Assembly (NCBI RefSeq): GCF_022414595.1
Contig: NZ_JADWYO010000032.1
Span: forward strand, 1-64,000
Reading direction: 5' to 3'
Origin: Streptomyces sp. MUM 203J
GTDB lineage: Bacteria > Actinomycetota > Actinomycetes > Streptomycetales > Streptomycetaceae
DNA: 64,000 nucleotides
Made by a program: the position numbers and the translations under genes
The notes under the pieces: model-generated
The model's database searches: none
What the model was told of the DNA's origin: nothing
The model's input: only the letters and a program-made list of their open reading frames with translations
Part shown: piece after piece, positions 1-7,599 of the stretch
Numbering within the stretch: position 1 is the stretch's first letter
How the letters are laid out: each line of letters opens with the position of its first letter

Positions 1-110
1 CCGCGGAGGCCGCGACTGCGGCCGCCGCCCCCGCTGCGGAGCCCGCGGCGGAGGCAGCTCCCAAGCCGCGCCGCCGCCGCACCCGCAAGCCGTCCACCCC
101 GGACGCCTGA
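1..110 (+). CDS. C-terminal tail of an unidentified protein (partial)
   Basis: Only the last 35 or so codons lie in the window, ending in TGA at 108-110. The tail is Ala/Pro/Glu-rich and then strongly basic, with a run of Arg and Lys (KPRRRRTRK). Such tails are common on nucleic-acid-binding proteins of high-GC actinomycetes. No domain can be recognised from this fragment, so no function is assigned. A strong hairpin follows directly, which supports this as the real end of a gene. Confidence 0.6.
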   Translation, partial: AEAATAAAAPAAEPAAEAAPKPRRRRTRKPSTPDA

Positions 111-121
111 CCAGGTCGTCC

Positions 122-165
122 CGACGCCCCTGCCCCTCGCCCGAGGCGGCAGGGGCGTCGCGTTT
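122..165 (+). terminator. Intrinsic terminator after the partial gene
   Basis: A perfect 13-bp inverted repeat (122-134 with 148-160) closes a 13-nt loop and is followed by CGTTTT. It starts 11 nt after the stop codon at 110. Confidence 0.8.
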
Positions 166-363
166 TCCCCGTGCGGGTGGCCGGTCCGGTCCCGGCGGGA
201 CCCTGCGGGTGCCCTCCCGCCGTGCACGGATCCTCCGCCGGGGGGGTGCCGCGCCTCCCGGCGGCAGGTGCGTCGGGGCGCTCCGGGGGTTCACCTCCTC
301 ACGACGGCTCGTGCGGGTCCGCGTGTGGTGCGGCTCCCCTCACCCCCCGGGCCTCGGCTGCAC

Positions 364-1863
364 TCAGGCAGGGGACCCCACCGCTGCGGGGCACCCCATC
401 CCGCAGGGCGGCGACCGCAGGCCGGTGAGGGCGTGGGTGAGGCGGGTGCCGCGGGTCCGCCTGCGCTCCGCGGAGGCGCGGCGCGGGGACCGGGGCGGCG
501 CTGCCGGGCGCTCCTCCTCGCGCTCGCGCTCGCGCCCGCGCCCCGCGCGGCCTCCGCGGCCACGGCTGCCCGGCTCGCCGAGGTCCTCCAGCTCCTCCGC
601 GTCCAGCCCGGCGCGGGTGCGCTCGGCGCGCGGCAGGACGCCCTTCGTGCCCTCCGGGATGCCGAGGTCCTCGTAGAGGTGCGGCGACGTCGAGTACGTC
701 TCGACCGGGTCGTTGAAGTCCAGCTCCAGCGCCTTGTTGATCAGCTGCCAGCGCGGGATGTCGTCCCAGTCGACGAGCGTGATCGCCGTACCGGCCGCGC
801 CCGCGCGGCCGGTACGGCCCACCCGGTGGAGGTACGTCTTCTCGTCCTCGGGCGACTGGTAGTTGATCACATGCGTGACGCCCTCGACGTCGATGCCGCG
901 CGCCGCGACATCGGTGCAGACGAGCACGTCGACCTTGCCGTTGCGGAACGCCCGCAGCGCCTGCTCGCGGGCGCCCTGGCCCAGGTCGCCGTGCACGGCG
1001 CCGGACGCGAAGCCACGCCGCTCCAGCTGCTCCGCGATGTCCGCCGCCGTCCGCTTGGTGCGGCAGAAGACCATCGCAAGCCCCCTGCTCTCGGCCTGCA
1101 GGATGCGCGCGACCATCTCCGGCTTGTCCATGGAGTGCGCGCGGTACACGTGCTGGGTGATGTTGGCGACCGTCGCGCCCTCGTCGTCCGGCGCGGTGGC
1201 GCGGATGTGCGTGGGCTGCGACATGTAGCGGCGGGCCAGTCCGATGACCGCGCCCGGCATGGTCGCGGAGAACAGCATGGTCTGGCGCTTCACCGGAAGC
1301 ATGTCGATGATCTTCTCGACATCCGGCAGGAAGCCCAGGTCGAGCATCTCGTCCGCCTCGTCGAGGACGAGGGTCCGGACGTGCGCCAGGTTCAGCTTCT
1401 TCTGCCCGGCCAGGTCCAGCAGGCGCCCCGGCGTGCCGACGACCACGTCGACACCCTTCTTGAGGGCCTCGACCTGAGGCTCGTACGCCCGGCCGCCGTA
1501 GATCGCGAGTACGCGGACGTTACGGACCTTGCCCGCGGTCAGCAGGTCGTTGGTGACCTGGGTGCACAGCTCGCGCGTCGGAACGACGACGAGCGCCTGC
1601 GGGGTGTCGGTCAGCTGCCCGGGCTCGGCCCGGCCGGCCTCGACGTCCGCGGGGACGGTGACCCGCTCCAGCAGCGGCAGACCGAAACCGAGGGTCTTGC
1701 CGGTGCCGGTCTTGGCCTGGCCGATGACGTCCGTGCCGGAGAGTGCGACCGGGAGGGTCATCTCCTGGATGGGGAAGGGGGTGACGATGCCGACGGCCTC
1801 AAGGGCCTCGGCGGTCTCGGGAAGGATCCCGAGCTCTCGGAAAGTCGTAGGCTGCGTAGTCAG
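364..1863 (-). CDS. DEAD-box ATP-dependent RNA helicase
   Basis: RNA-dependent ATPase that unwinds short RNA duplexes in the cytoplasm, likely acting in ribosome assembly, RNA decay or cold adaptation. All helicase motifs are present in order: Q-motif around FPIQEMTLP, motif I AKTGTGKT, Ia PTREL, Ib TPGR, motif II DEAD, motif III SAT, V ARGIDV and VI HRVGRTGRAG. The C-terminal 80 residues are Arg/Gly/Glu-rich, typical of an RNA-binding tail. I place the start at the CTG at 1863 (499 aa). A good ribosome-binding site (GAAGAGG, 7-nt spacing) precedes it, and no ATG, GTG or TTG lies between it and the helicase core. The only alternative is a GTG at 1974 that adds 37 Arg/Pro-rich residues and has no ribosome-binding site. 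Function is firm; the start is inferred. Confidence 0.92.
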   Translation of the reverse strand: MTTQPTTFRELGILPETAEALEAVGIVTPFPIQEMTLPVALSGTDVIGQAKTGTGKTLGFGLPLLERVTVPADVEAGRAEPGQLTDTPQALVVVPTRELCTQVTNDLLTAGKVRNVRVLAIYGGRAYEPQVEALKKGVDVVVGTPGRLLDLAGQKKLNLAHVRTLVLDEADEMLDLGFLPDVEKIIDMLPVKRQTMLFSATMPGAVIGLARRYMSQPTHIRATAPDDEGATVANITQHVYRAHSMDKPEMVARILQAESRGLAMVFCRTKRTAADIAEQLERRGFASGAVHGDLGQGAREQALRAFRNGKVDVLVCTDVAARGIDVEGVTHVINYQSPEDEKTYLHRVGRTGRAGAAGTAITLVDWDDIPRWQLINKALELDFNDPVETYSTSPHLYEDLGIPEGTKGVLPRAERTRAGLDAEELEDLGEPGSRGRGGRAGRGREREREEERPAAPPRSPRRASAERRRTRGTRLTHALTGLRSPPCGMGCPAAVGSPA

Positions 1864-2258
1864 GGTGTCGCCTCTTCTGTGAGCCGCGGTATGAGGCGAA
1901 CGCTGGGGGTCTTGACCACGCCGGTCCGGAGTCGACCGCCGGCCAGGGAACGCGGCCGGATGGCGCGGGACCACTGCCGTCGCTCTAGCGTCATACCGCT
2001 GAGGGGCCCCTCGGTGCGAGGGCGCACGGAGGGCTGTCGGGTCGGAGCCGATCGGGCCACCGACCGGGCATCCTCATTCATGAAACGGCCCACCGAGCGC
2101 GTGCGGCGCACAGCACAGCGTGTCCGCATACTCGACAGGCGCTTTATCACTGTACCCCGGATTCGCGCAGGTGTGTTGGGCCAATTCACAAGGAGGGCCA
2201 CGTCACACTCACTGACCAGGGCCTTCGAGGACCTGTCGGGCGGGCTATTCTCCGGACC
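1864..2258. other. Divergent intergenic region
   Basis: About 395 bp between the helicase (minus) and the ferritin-like gene (plus) without a convincing gene; it must hold both promoters. A full Shine-Dalgarno core (AAGGAGG, about 2190-2196) sits 5 nt upstream of a GTC codon at 2202 that is in frame with the ferritin-like gene. I could not fix clear -35/-10 boxes for either direction. Confidence 0.5.
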
Positions 2259-3005
2259 ATGGAGACGCCTGACAACGCCACCGCCGCCGCCGCGGAGACA
2301 GAAGAGCCCACCGGGATCGCCGCCAAGGACTGGGCCGGGGCGTCCGCCGACCCCCGCTACCGCGAGGCGATCGTCGATCTGCTCGGCGTACTCGCGTACG
2401 GCGAACTCGCGGCTTTCGAGCGCCTCGCGGAGGACGCCAAGCTGGCCCCGTCCCTGGCGGACAAGGCGGAGCTGGCCAAGATGGCGTCGGCCGAGTTCGC
2501 GCATTTCGAGCGGCTGCGGGACCGGCTCGCCGCGATCGGTGAGGAGCCGACCGCCGCCATGGAGCCGTTCGCCAGGCACCTGGACGACTTCCACGCCCAG
2601 ACCGCACCCTCCGACTGGCTGGAGGGCCTGGTCAAGGCATACGTCGGCGATTCGATCGCCAGCGACTTCTACCGCGAGGTCGCCACCCGGCTGGACTCCG
2701 ACACCTGCGCTCTGGTGCTGGGCGTGCTGGACGACACGGGCCACGGCAACTTCGCGGTGGAGAAGGTCCGGGCGGCGATCGAGGCGGACCCGCGCGTCGG
2801 CGGGCGGCTCGCGCTCTGGGCGCGGCGGCTGATGGGCGAGGCGCTCTCCCAGGCCCAGCGGGTGGTCGCGGAGCGCGACGCGCTGTCGACGATGCTGGTC
2901 GGCGGGGTCGCGGACGGCTTCGACCTGGCGGCGGTGGGCGAGATGTTCTCGCGGATCACCAAGGCCCACACGAAGCGCATGGCCGCGCTGGGCCTGGCCT
3001 CCTAG
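2259..3005 (+). CDS. Ferritin-like fold protein (MiaE-like hydroxylase superfamily)
   Basis: A 248-aa all-alpha protein of the ferritin-like/tRNA hydroxylase-related group that is conserved next to the DEAD-box helicase in Streptomyces. Helices carry spaced carboxylates and histidines suited to a di-iron site, for example ELAAFERLAEDA near residue 48, AEFAHFERLRDRL near residue 80 and the AHTKRMAALG end. The actual substrate is unknown; tRNA modification is only a family-level suggestion. The ATG at 2259 has no visible Shine-Dalgarno. The in-frame reading is open 19 codons upstream to a GTC preceded by a perfect Shine-Dalgarno, so the native N-terminus may be longer in relatives. It is divergent from the helicase. 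Confidence 0.8.
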   Translation: METPDNATAAAAETEEPTGIAAKDWAGASADPRYREAIVDLLGVLAYGELAAFERLAEDAKLAPSLADKAELAKMASAEFAHFERLRDRLAAIGEEPTAAMEPFARHLDDFHAQTAPSDWLEGLVKAYVGDSIASDFYREVATRLDSDTCALVLGVLDDTGHGNFAVEKVRAAIEADPRVGGRLALWARRLMGEALSQAQRVVAERDALSTMLVGGVADGFDLAAVGEMFSRITKAHTKRMAALGLAS

Positions 3006-3021
3006 CGGCGGTCTCGGCTAC

Positions 3022-3336
3022 TCAGCAGGTGGGCGCCGTCTCCGGCGGCGCGGTGGCCGGCCGCGCCGCCGCGCGTCGGCGCAGCCGGCGCCTCGCCGGC
3101 CTGATCAGCAGCGACAGCAGTACGGCGCTGATCGCAGCCGCACCGGCGAGCGTGCCCGGCACCTGGCCGGGGCCCAGCGCGGAGTGCGTGACCAGCGCGC
3201 CGAACAGGGCACCCAGCACCCCGGTCACCAGGACGGCGCTCCGCGACGGAAGCCGGTCGGCCAGTCGGTGGAGGGCCGCCCAGGCCAGGGCGAGTCCCAG
3301 GAGGACGGAGCCGAGAGCTTCCCAGTACACACACAT
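3022..3336 (-). CDS. Small integral membrane protein
   Basis: A 104-aa protein starting MCVYWEALGS, with three predicted hydrophobic helices (about residues 5-20, 31-48 and 57-75) and a basic, Arg-rich cytoplasmic tail (RPARRRLRRRAAAR). No enzymatic motif is visible. It is convergent with the ferritin-like gene (16-bp gap) and separated from the DUF3107 gene by a strong terminator, so it is probably transcribed alone. The ATG at 3336 is chosen because the hydrophobic region begins directly after it; an upstream start would add 18 residues. Function unknown. Confidence 0.6.
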   Translation of the reverse strand: MCVYWEALGSVLLGLALAWAALHRLADRLPSRSAVLVTGVLGALFGALVTHSALGPGQVPGTLAGAAAISAVLLSLLIRPARRRLRRRAAARPATAPPETAPTC

Positions 3337-3476
3337 CACCTCGCGGACGGCGGGGCGGGTCAGAACGGTCGTTCCCGTCCTACCCGACACCCCCGGAACG
3401 CAACCCTCCCCCGCCCGTCCCGGCCGTCCCGGCGGCTCTCTTCACCCGGTCGGACCACAACGCGGCCGGACAGCAC

Positions 3477-3509
3477 GAAGGCCCGGCGGATCATCCCGCC
3501 GGGCCTTCG
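3477..3509 (-). terminator. Intrinsic terminator downstream of the DUF3107 gene
   Basis: A GC-rich inverted repeat of about 14 bp (CGAAGGCCCGGCGG with its complement) with a short loop lies 16 bp beyond the minus-strand stop at 3525. Confidence 0.8.
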
Positions 3510-3524
3510 CCCACGTTCCGCAGC

Positions 3525-3752
3525 TCAGAGCGCGCCGAAGCCCACCCGGCGCACCGTGGGCTCACCGATCTCCACATACGCGAGCCGGTCGGCCGGCACG
3601 AGCACCTTGCGGCCCTTCTCGTCGGTCAGGCTCAGCAGCTGCGCCTTGCCCGACAGTGCCTCCGCCACCAGACGCTCGACGTCCTCGGCGGACTGCCCGC
3701 TCTCCAGAACGATCTCCCGGGGCGCGTGCTGCACGCCGATCTTGACCTCCAC
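3525..3752 (-). CDS. DUF3107 family protein
   Basis: A 75-aa protein (V-EVKIGVQHAPREIV through the FGAL end) that matches the actinobacterial DUF3107 family in size and pattern, including the DEKGRKVLVPADRLAYVEIG segment. Family function is unknown; the fold looks like a small beta-rich domain. The GTG start at 3752 is supported by GGAGGG seven nt upstream; the longer in-frame reading upstream lacks family similarity. It is transcribed alone, with its own terminator. Confidence 0.85.
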   Translation of the reverse strand: MEVKIGVQHAPREIVLESGQSAEDVERLVAEALSGKAQLLSLTDEKGRKVLVPADRLAYVEIGEPTVRRVGFGAL

Positions 3753-3894
3753 GGCTATGTCCCTCCGAACGGTCAGCGATGCGCGGCCAGCCGCGCCGTA
3801 CGCTGCACACATTAGCCCGGAGAGGGGACGCCCCACGGCCCGGCCGCGCACGCCAACAGCGAACAGCGGCGCCACCGGAAGTCCCGGAGGGGGT

Positions 3895-4536
3895 TCAGGT
3901 CCCCTCGGTCCCGTGCAGCGGGAACCCGGCGATGCCCCGCCAGGCCAGGGAGGTCAGCAGCTCCACAGCGCGGTCGCGCGGCACCGGCGACTCGCTGGCC
4001 AGCCAGTGCCGGGCCACCACCTGGGACACCCCGCCCAGCCCCACGGCCAGCAGCATCGACTCGTCCTTCGACAGCCCCGTGTCCTCCGCGATCACCTCGG
4101 AGATCGCCTCCGCGCACTGCTGCGACACCCGCTCGACGCGCTCCCGCACGGCGGGCTCGTTCGTCAGGTCCGACTCGAAGACCAGCCGGAAGGCGCCGCC
4201 CTCGTCCTCCACGTACGCGAAGTAGGCGTCCATCGTCGCAGCCACGCGCTGCTTGTTGTCCGTCGTGGAGCCGAGTGCGGTGCGCACCGCCACCAGCAGC
4301 GACTCGCAGTGCTGGTCCAGCAGCGCCAGGTACAGCTCCAGCTTCCCCGGGAAGTGCTGGTAGAGGACGGGCTTGCTGACGCCCGCCCGCTCCGCGATGT
4401 CGTCCATCGCCGCCGCGTGGTAACCCTGGGCGACGAAGACCTCCTGGGCAGCGCCCAGAAGCTGGTTGCGTCGGGCTCGGCGCGGCAGGCGGGTGCCTCT
4501 AGGGCGTGCTGCCTCTGTCTGCTCGATGGCTGTCAC
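3895..4536 (-). CDS. TetR/AcrR family transcriptional regulator
   Basis: A 213-aa ligand-responsive repressor. The N-terminal helix-turn-helix is clear at about residues 20-66 (RRNQLLGAAQEVF, then MDDIAERAGVSKPVLYQHF and KLELYLALLD). The C-terminal ligand/dimerisation domain is helical and diverse, so the ligand cannot be read. GTG at 4536 is chosen because GGGAGG lies just upstream and the HTH begins soon after. No drug exporter or oxidoreductase is adjacent, so the target may be itself or distant. An 11-bp palindrome lies 59 bp upstream and may be its operator. Confidence 0.88.
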   Translation of the reverse strand: MTAIEQTEAARPRGTRLPRRARRNQLLGAAQEVFVAQGYHAAAMDDIAERAGVSKPVLYQHFPGKLELYLALLDQHCESLLVAVRTALGSTTDNKQRVAATMDAYFAYVEDEGGAFRLVFESDLTNEPAVRERVERVSQQCAEAISEVIAEDTGLSKDESMLLAVGLGGVSQVVARHWLASESPVPRDRAVELLTSLAWRGIAGFPLHGTEGT

Positions 4537-4594
4537 GCCGCCTCCCAAAATCGATCCACATGTGCGCTGTGCGCCGCGCCCGCCATCGTACTTT

Positions 4595-4605
4595 CGGGTA
4601 ACCCG
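4595..4605. promoter_or_regulatory. Candidate operator palindrome upstream of the TetR gene
   Basis: CGGGTAACCCG is an 11-bp palindrome in the 208-bp region between the TetR gene and the next minus-strand gene. TetR proteins usually bind such palindromes near their own promoter. It is short, and binding is inferred from position only. Confidence 0.3.
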
Positions 4606-4744
4606 GCTGTGCGCGCCGCGAGCGCAGAATTTCACGTACCGGACGCCGGCGACAGATGGTGCTTCAATCTTGAACCGCTACGGGGCGAGCGAGGACCGGT
4701 CAAAGTGTGGCGAAGCGGGCGCCGATCGTGAGTGATGCAGCTGG

Positions 4745-4978
4745 TCAGCGGTAGTCGTCCTCGTCCAGCTGGACGACCCGGGACTGCTCCGCCGCGTCCG
4801 CCTCGTTGGCCGTCGACGGGTCGATCCGGGTCAGCGGGTCGTCCTGCTCCTGGCGGAGGTCCGCGTGCTGCTCCGCCACGTCGGCCTCGGGGCTCTCCTC
4901 GTCCTCGGTGATCACTCCCGCGCCGTTCTCCTCGCCCGGCTCCGCTCGCGTCTCGGGATCCGTGGGATCGACGCTCAT
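4745..4978 (-). CDS. Small acidic hypothetical protein
   Basis: A 77-aa, highly acidic protein (many Asp/Glu, ending QLDEDDYR) without hydrophobic segments or cysteines, probably intrinsically disordered. It is preceded by a good ribosome-binding site (AGGGAAAGGGG) at the ATG at 4978. Similar short acidic proteins recur in Streptomyces, but no function is known to me. It is divergent from the alpha/beta hydrolase that starts at 5138. Confidence 0.65.
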   Translation of the reverse strand: MSVDPTDPETRAEPGEENGAGVITEDEESPEADVAEQHADLRQEQDDPLTRIDPSTANEADAAEQSRVVQLDEDDYR

Positions 4979-5137
4979 GAGGTCCCCTTTCCCTGCTGTC
5001 CACCCTGCTCGGGAGGCCCGCTCCGGGGTGTGGCGCGAGGCCCTGTAACGAGCCTATGGGCTGGCCTCTTCCCGCGCTACGCGATGTGTGACCGCAGACA
5101 CACCGAATCGGGCGTGATCGTCTCGTAACATTGCCGC

Positions 5138-6136
5138 ATGTCTTCGACCGAGCTGCCCGCGTCCGCGTCCGCCATCGCCGCAGCGGCTCCCCCGGTCCGC
5201 TCCGTCCGGGTCGGGGACGGCGAGAGACTGCGCTCCGTGGCACTGCCGGGCCTGAGGCTGAACGTACGCTTCCGTCCCGCCGAGGACCCCGGCAGGGCCC
5301 CCGCCCTGTACGTGCACGGGCTCGGCGGCTCCTCGCAGAACTGGTCGGCGCTCATGCCGCTGCTCGACGACCTGCTGGACGGCGAGGCCGTCGATCTGCC
5401 CGGCTTCGGTGACTCGCTGCCGCCGGACGACGGCAACTACTCGGTGACCGGACACGCCCGGGCCGTCATCCGGCTGCTGGACAGCGGCGACCGGGGTCCG
5501 GTCCATCTGATCGGCAACTCGCTCGGCGGCGCCGTCGCCACCCGGGTCGCGGCCGTCCGTCCCGACCTCGTGCGCACACTGACGCTCGTCTCGCCCGCGC
5601 TGCCCGAGCTCAGGGCCCAGCGCAACGCGTGGCCCACCGCGATGCTCGCGGTGCCGGGCGTCTCCCGGGTGTTCGCCAGGATGACCCGGGAGTGGACGCC
5701 CGAGCAGCACGTGCAGGGTGTCCTCTCGCTCTGTTACGGGGACCCCCGCCGGGTCACCGAGGACGCACGGCGCGCCGCCGTCGAGGAGATGGAGCGGCGC
5801 CTTGAGCTCCCGTACTTCTGGGACGCGATGGCCCGCTCGGCGCGCGGCATCGTCGACGCGTACACGCTGGGCGGCCAGCACAACCTGTGGCGGCAGGCCG
5901 AGCGGGTGCTCGCACCGACGCTGCTGGTGTACGGCGGGCGCGACCAGCTCGTCTCGTACCGGATGGCCGGCAAGGCGGCGGCCGCGTTCCGGGACGCGAG
6001 GCTGCTGACGCTGCCGGAGGCGGGGCATGTCGCGATGATGGAGTACCCCGAGACGGTCGCCCGCGCGGTACGGGAGCTGGTCACCGAGCACGAACCGGCC
6101 GGCCGGGAGCGTCCCGGCGGGCCGGCGGGGAGCTGA
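5138..6136 (+). CDS. Alpha/beta hydrolase
   Basis: A 332-aa alpha/beta hydrolase. The nucleophile elbow is GNSLGGA (Ser near residue 128), the oxyanion strand is YVHGLGGSSQNW, the acid is probably the Asp in YGGRDQLV, and the catalytic His is in EAGHVAMMEYP. This arrangement is typical of esterases and C-C hydrolases; the substrate cannot be predicted. No signal peptide is seen, so it is probably cytoplasmic. The DUF3152 gene follows after 7 bp, suggesting co-transcription. The Ala-rich first 20 residues are linker-like. Confidence 0.88.
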   Translation: MSSTELPASASAIAAAAPPVRSVRVGDGERLRSVALPGLRLNVRFRPAEDPGRAPALYVHGLGGSSQNWSALMPLLDDLLDGEAVDLPGFGDSLPPDDGNYSVTGHARAVIRLLDSGDRGPVHLIGNSLGGAVATRVAAVRPDLVRTLTLVSPALPELRAQRNAWPTAMLAVPGVSRVFARMTREWTPEQHVQGVLSLCYGDPRRVTEDARRAAVEEMERRLELPYFWDAMARSARGIVDAYTLGGQHNLWRQAERVLAPTLLVYGGRDQLVSYRMAGKAAAAFRDARLLTLPEAGHVAMMEYPETVARAVRELVTEHEPAGRERPGGPAGS

Positions 6137-6143
6137 GCGGGGC

Positions 6144-7409
6144 GTGGGACGGCACAGCCGCAAAGGCGGCCGCTCCGCGACACCCCCGCGGAGCGGCGCG
6201 GTGGGCACGGGTACGGGGCGGCGCCGCAAGCCGCAGGCGGAGGAGCCGTACCAGGGCGCGGCGTATCAGGAGAGGGCACGGTCGCAGGGGGCCGGTCCCG
6301 ATCCGGCGCGCCCCGTCCGCGGCGGGCACCCCGAGCAGAGGGAGCCGGGCGGTGGCTGGGGGGCCGGGCCGTACGCGGCAGCCGCGCCGCGGACCGCGCA
6401 GTCGCCGCCACGGGTGCCGGGGCCCCGGCAGGAGTTCGTCGAGGCGTTCGACGGGCCGCCGCCCTCGGGCGGGGCGGGCGATCCCGCCGGGGGTCCCGAC
6501 GGCAGGGCGGAAGGCGGCGCGAAGGCCCCGGACGCCGCCCTCCCGGCCGGCGGCCGGGAGGGCGGGTCCGGCCTGGGGCGTACGTTCACCGGCATCGCCG
6601 CCGCCGCCGTCACCACCGTGCTCGCGTTCGTCGTGGCCGGGCAGGTGGCCGACGGGCAGAGGAGGGACGGGCAGGCCGTGTCGCCGGTCGACGCCGCCAT
6701 GCGGCCCGGTGACGCGGACTCCGTTTCGCGGTCGGACCAGCGGCCCACCCCGTCCGAAGGGGTGGCGTCGCCGTCGGCGTCCGCGTCGCCCGAGAAGCCC
6801 CCGCCACCCACGTACGAGGAGCTGATGGCCCTCCAGTTCGACCTCGACCCCGAGCTGAAGGGGTCCGGCGAGTTCGAGGCCGTCGGCGGGACCGACCCCG
6901 CGCCCGGCAAGGGACGCAAGGTGCGTTACCGGATCGACGTGGAGAAGGGCCTCGGCCTGGACTCCGAGCTGTTCGCGCGGGCCGTGCAGGACACCCTCAA
7001 CGACGACCGGAGCTGGGCCCACGACGGGGTCATGACCTTCGAGCGGATCTCCAGCGGGCAGCCGGAGTTCGTGATCACCCTCGCCAGCCCCGGCACGACC
7101 GGCGTCTGGTGCGCCAAGTCCGGGCTCGACACCACGGTCGACAACGTCTCGTGCGACTCCGCCGCCACCCGGCGCATCATGATCAACGCCTGGCGCTGGG
7201 CGCAGGGCGCGGACACCTTCGGGCCCGACGCGATGCTCGCGTACCGGCAGATGCTGATCAACCACGAGGTGGGTCACCGTCTCGGTCACAACCACGAGAC
7301 CTGCCGCAAGCAGAACGCGCTCGCTCCGGTGATGCAGCAGCAGACGAAGACCCTGGAGATCGGCGGCGTGACCTGCCGTCCCAACCCCTGGGTGTACCCG
7401 TCAGCCTGA
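6144..7409 (+). CDS. DUF3152 membrane-anchored metallopeptidase-like protein
   Basis: A 421-aa protein in three parts. A Pro/Gly-rich basic cytoplasmic region covers about residues 1-145. One membrane helix follows (about 150-172, FTGIAAAAVTTVLAFVVAGQ). The extracytoplasmic DUF3152 domain runs from about 225 to 421. That domain holds HEVGHRLGHNHETC near residues 374-387, an HExxHxxGHxH zinc-binding motif of the metzincin type, so peptidase activity is plausible though unproven for the family. GTG at 6144 follows the hydrolase stop by 7 bp and has only a weak ribosome-binding site, consistent with translational coupling. Topology implies cell-surface action. Confidence 0.82.
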   Translation: MGRHSRKGGRSATPPRSGAVGTGTGRRRKPQAEEPYQGAAYQERARSQGAGPDPARPVRGGHPEQREPGGGWGAGPYAAAAPRTAQSPPRVPGPRQEFVEAFDGPPPSGGAGDPAGGPDGRAEGGAKAPDAALPAGGREGGSGLGRTFTGIAAAAVTTVLAFVVAGQVADGQRRDGQAVSPVDAAMRPGDADSVSRSDQRPTPSEGVASPSASASPEKPPPPTYEELMALQFDLDPELKGSGEFEAVGGTDPAPGKGRKVRYRIDVEKGLGLDSELFARAVQDTLNDDRSWAHDGVMTFERISSGQPEFVITLASPGTTGVWCAKSGLDTTVDNVSCDSAATRRIMINAWRWAQGADTFGPDAMLAYRQMLINHEVGHRLGHNHETCRKQNALAPVMQQQTKTLEIGGVTCRPNPWVYPSA

Positions 7410-7599
7410 CGGAGTGTGACCAATACCCGGTCTAGCGCAACAGAACGCTACCAGCGCGCGAAAGTTACGTGCATTCACCCCTTCCGGTGGCGCGATGGAC
7501 AACCGTCCGCCGCGCCACCGCTCTGTCCGCTTACCGTCGTCCCGCCGCGAGTCGCCGGACCAACGGCGGCCGCACACAAGGGAGATCGGGGGTGTACTC

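Noticed and set aside
268..2832. Very long plus-strand reading across the helicase and ferritin-like genes
   Set aside because: It is the shadow of genes in other frames: Arg/Pro/Ala-rich, no domain, no ribosome-binding site.
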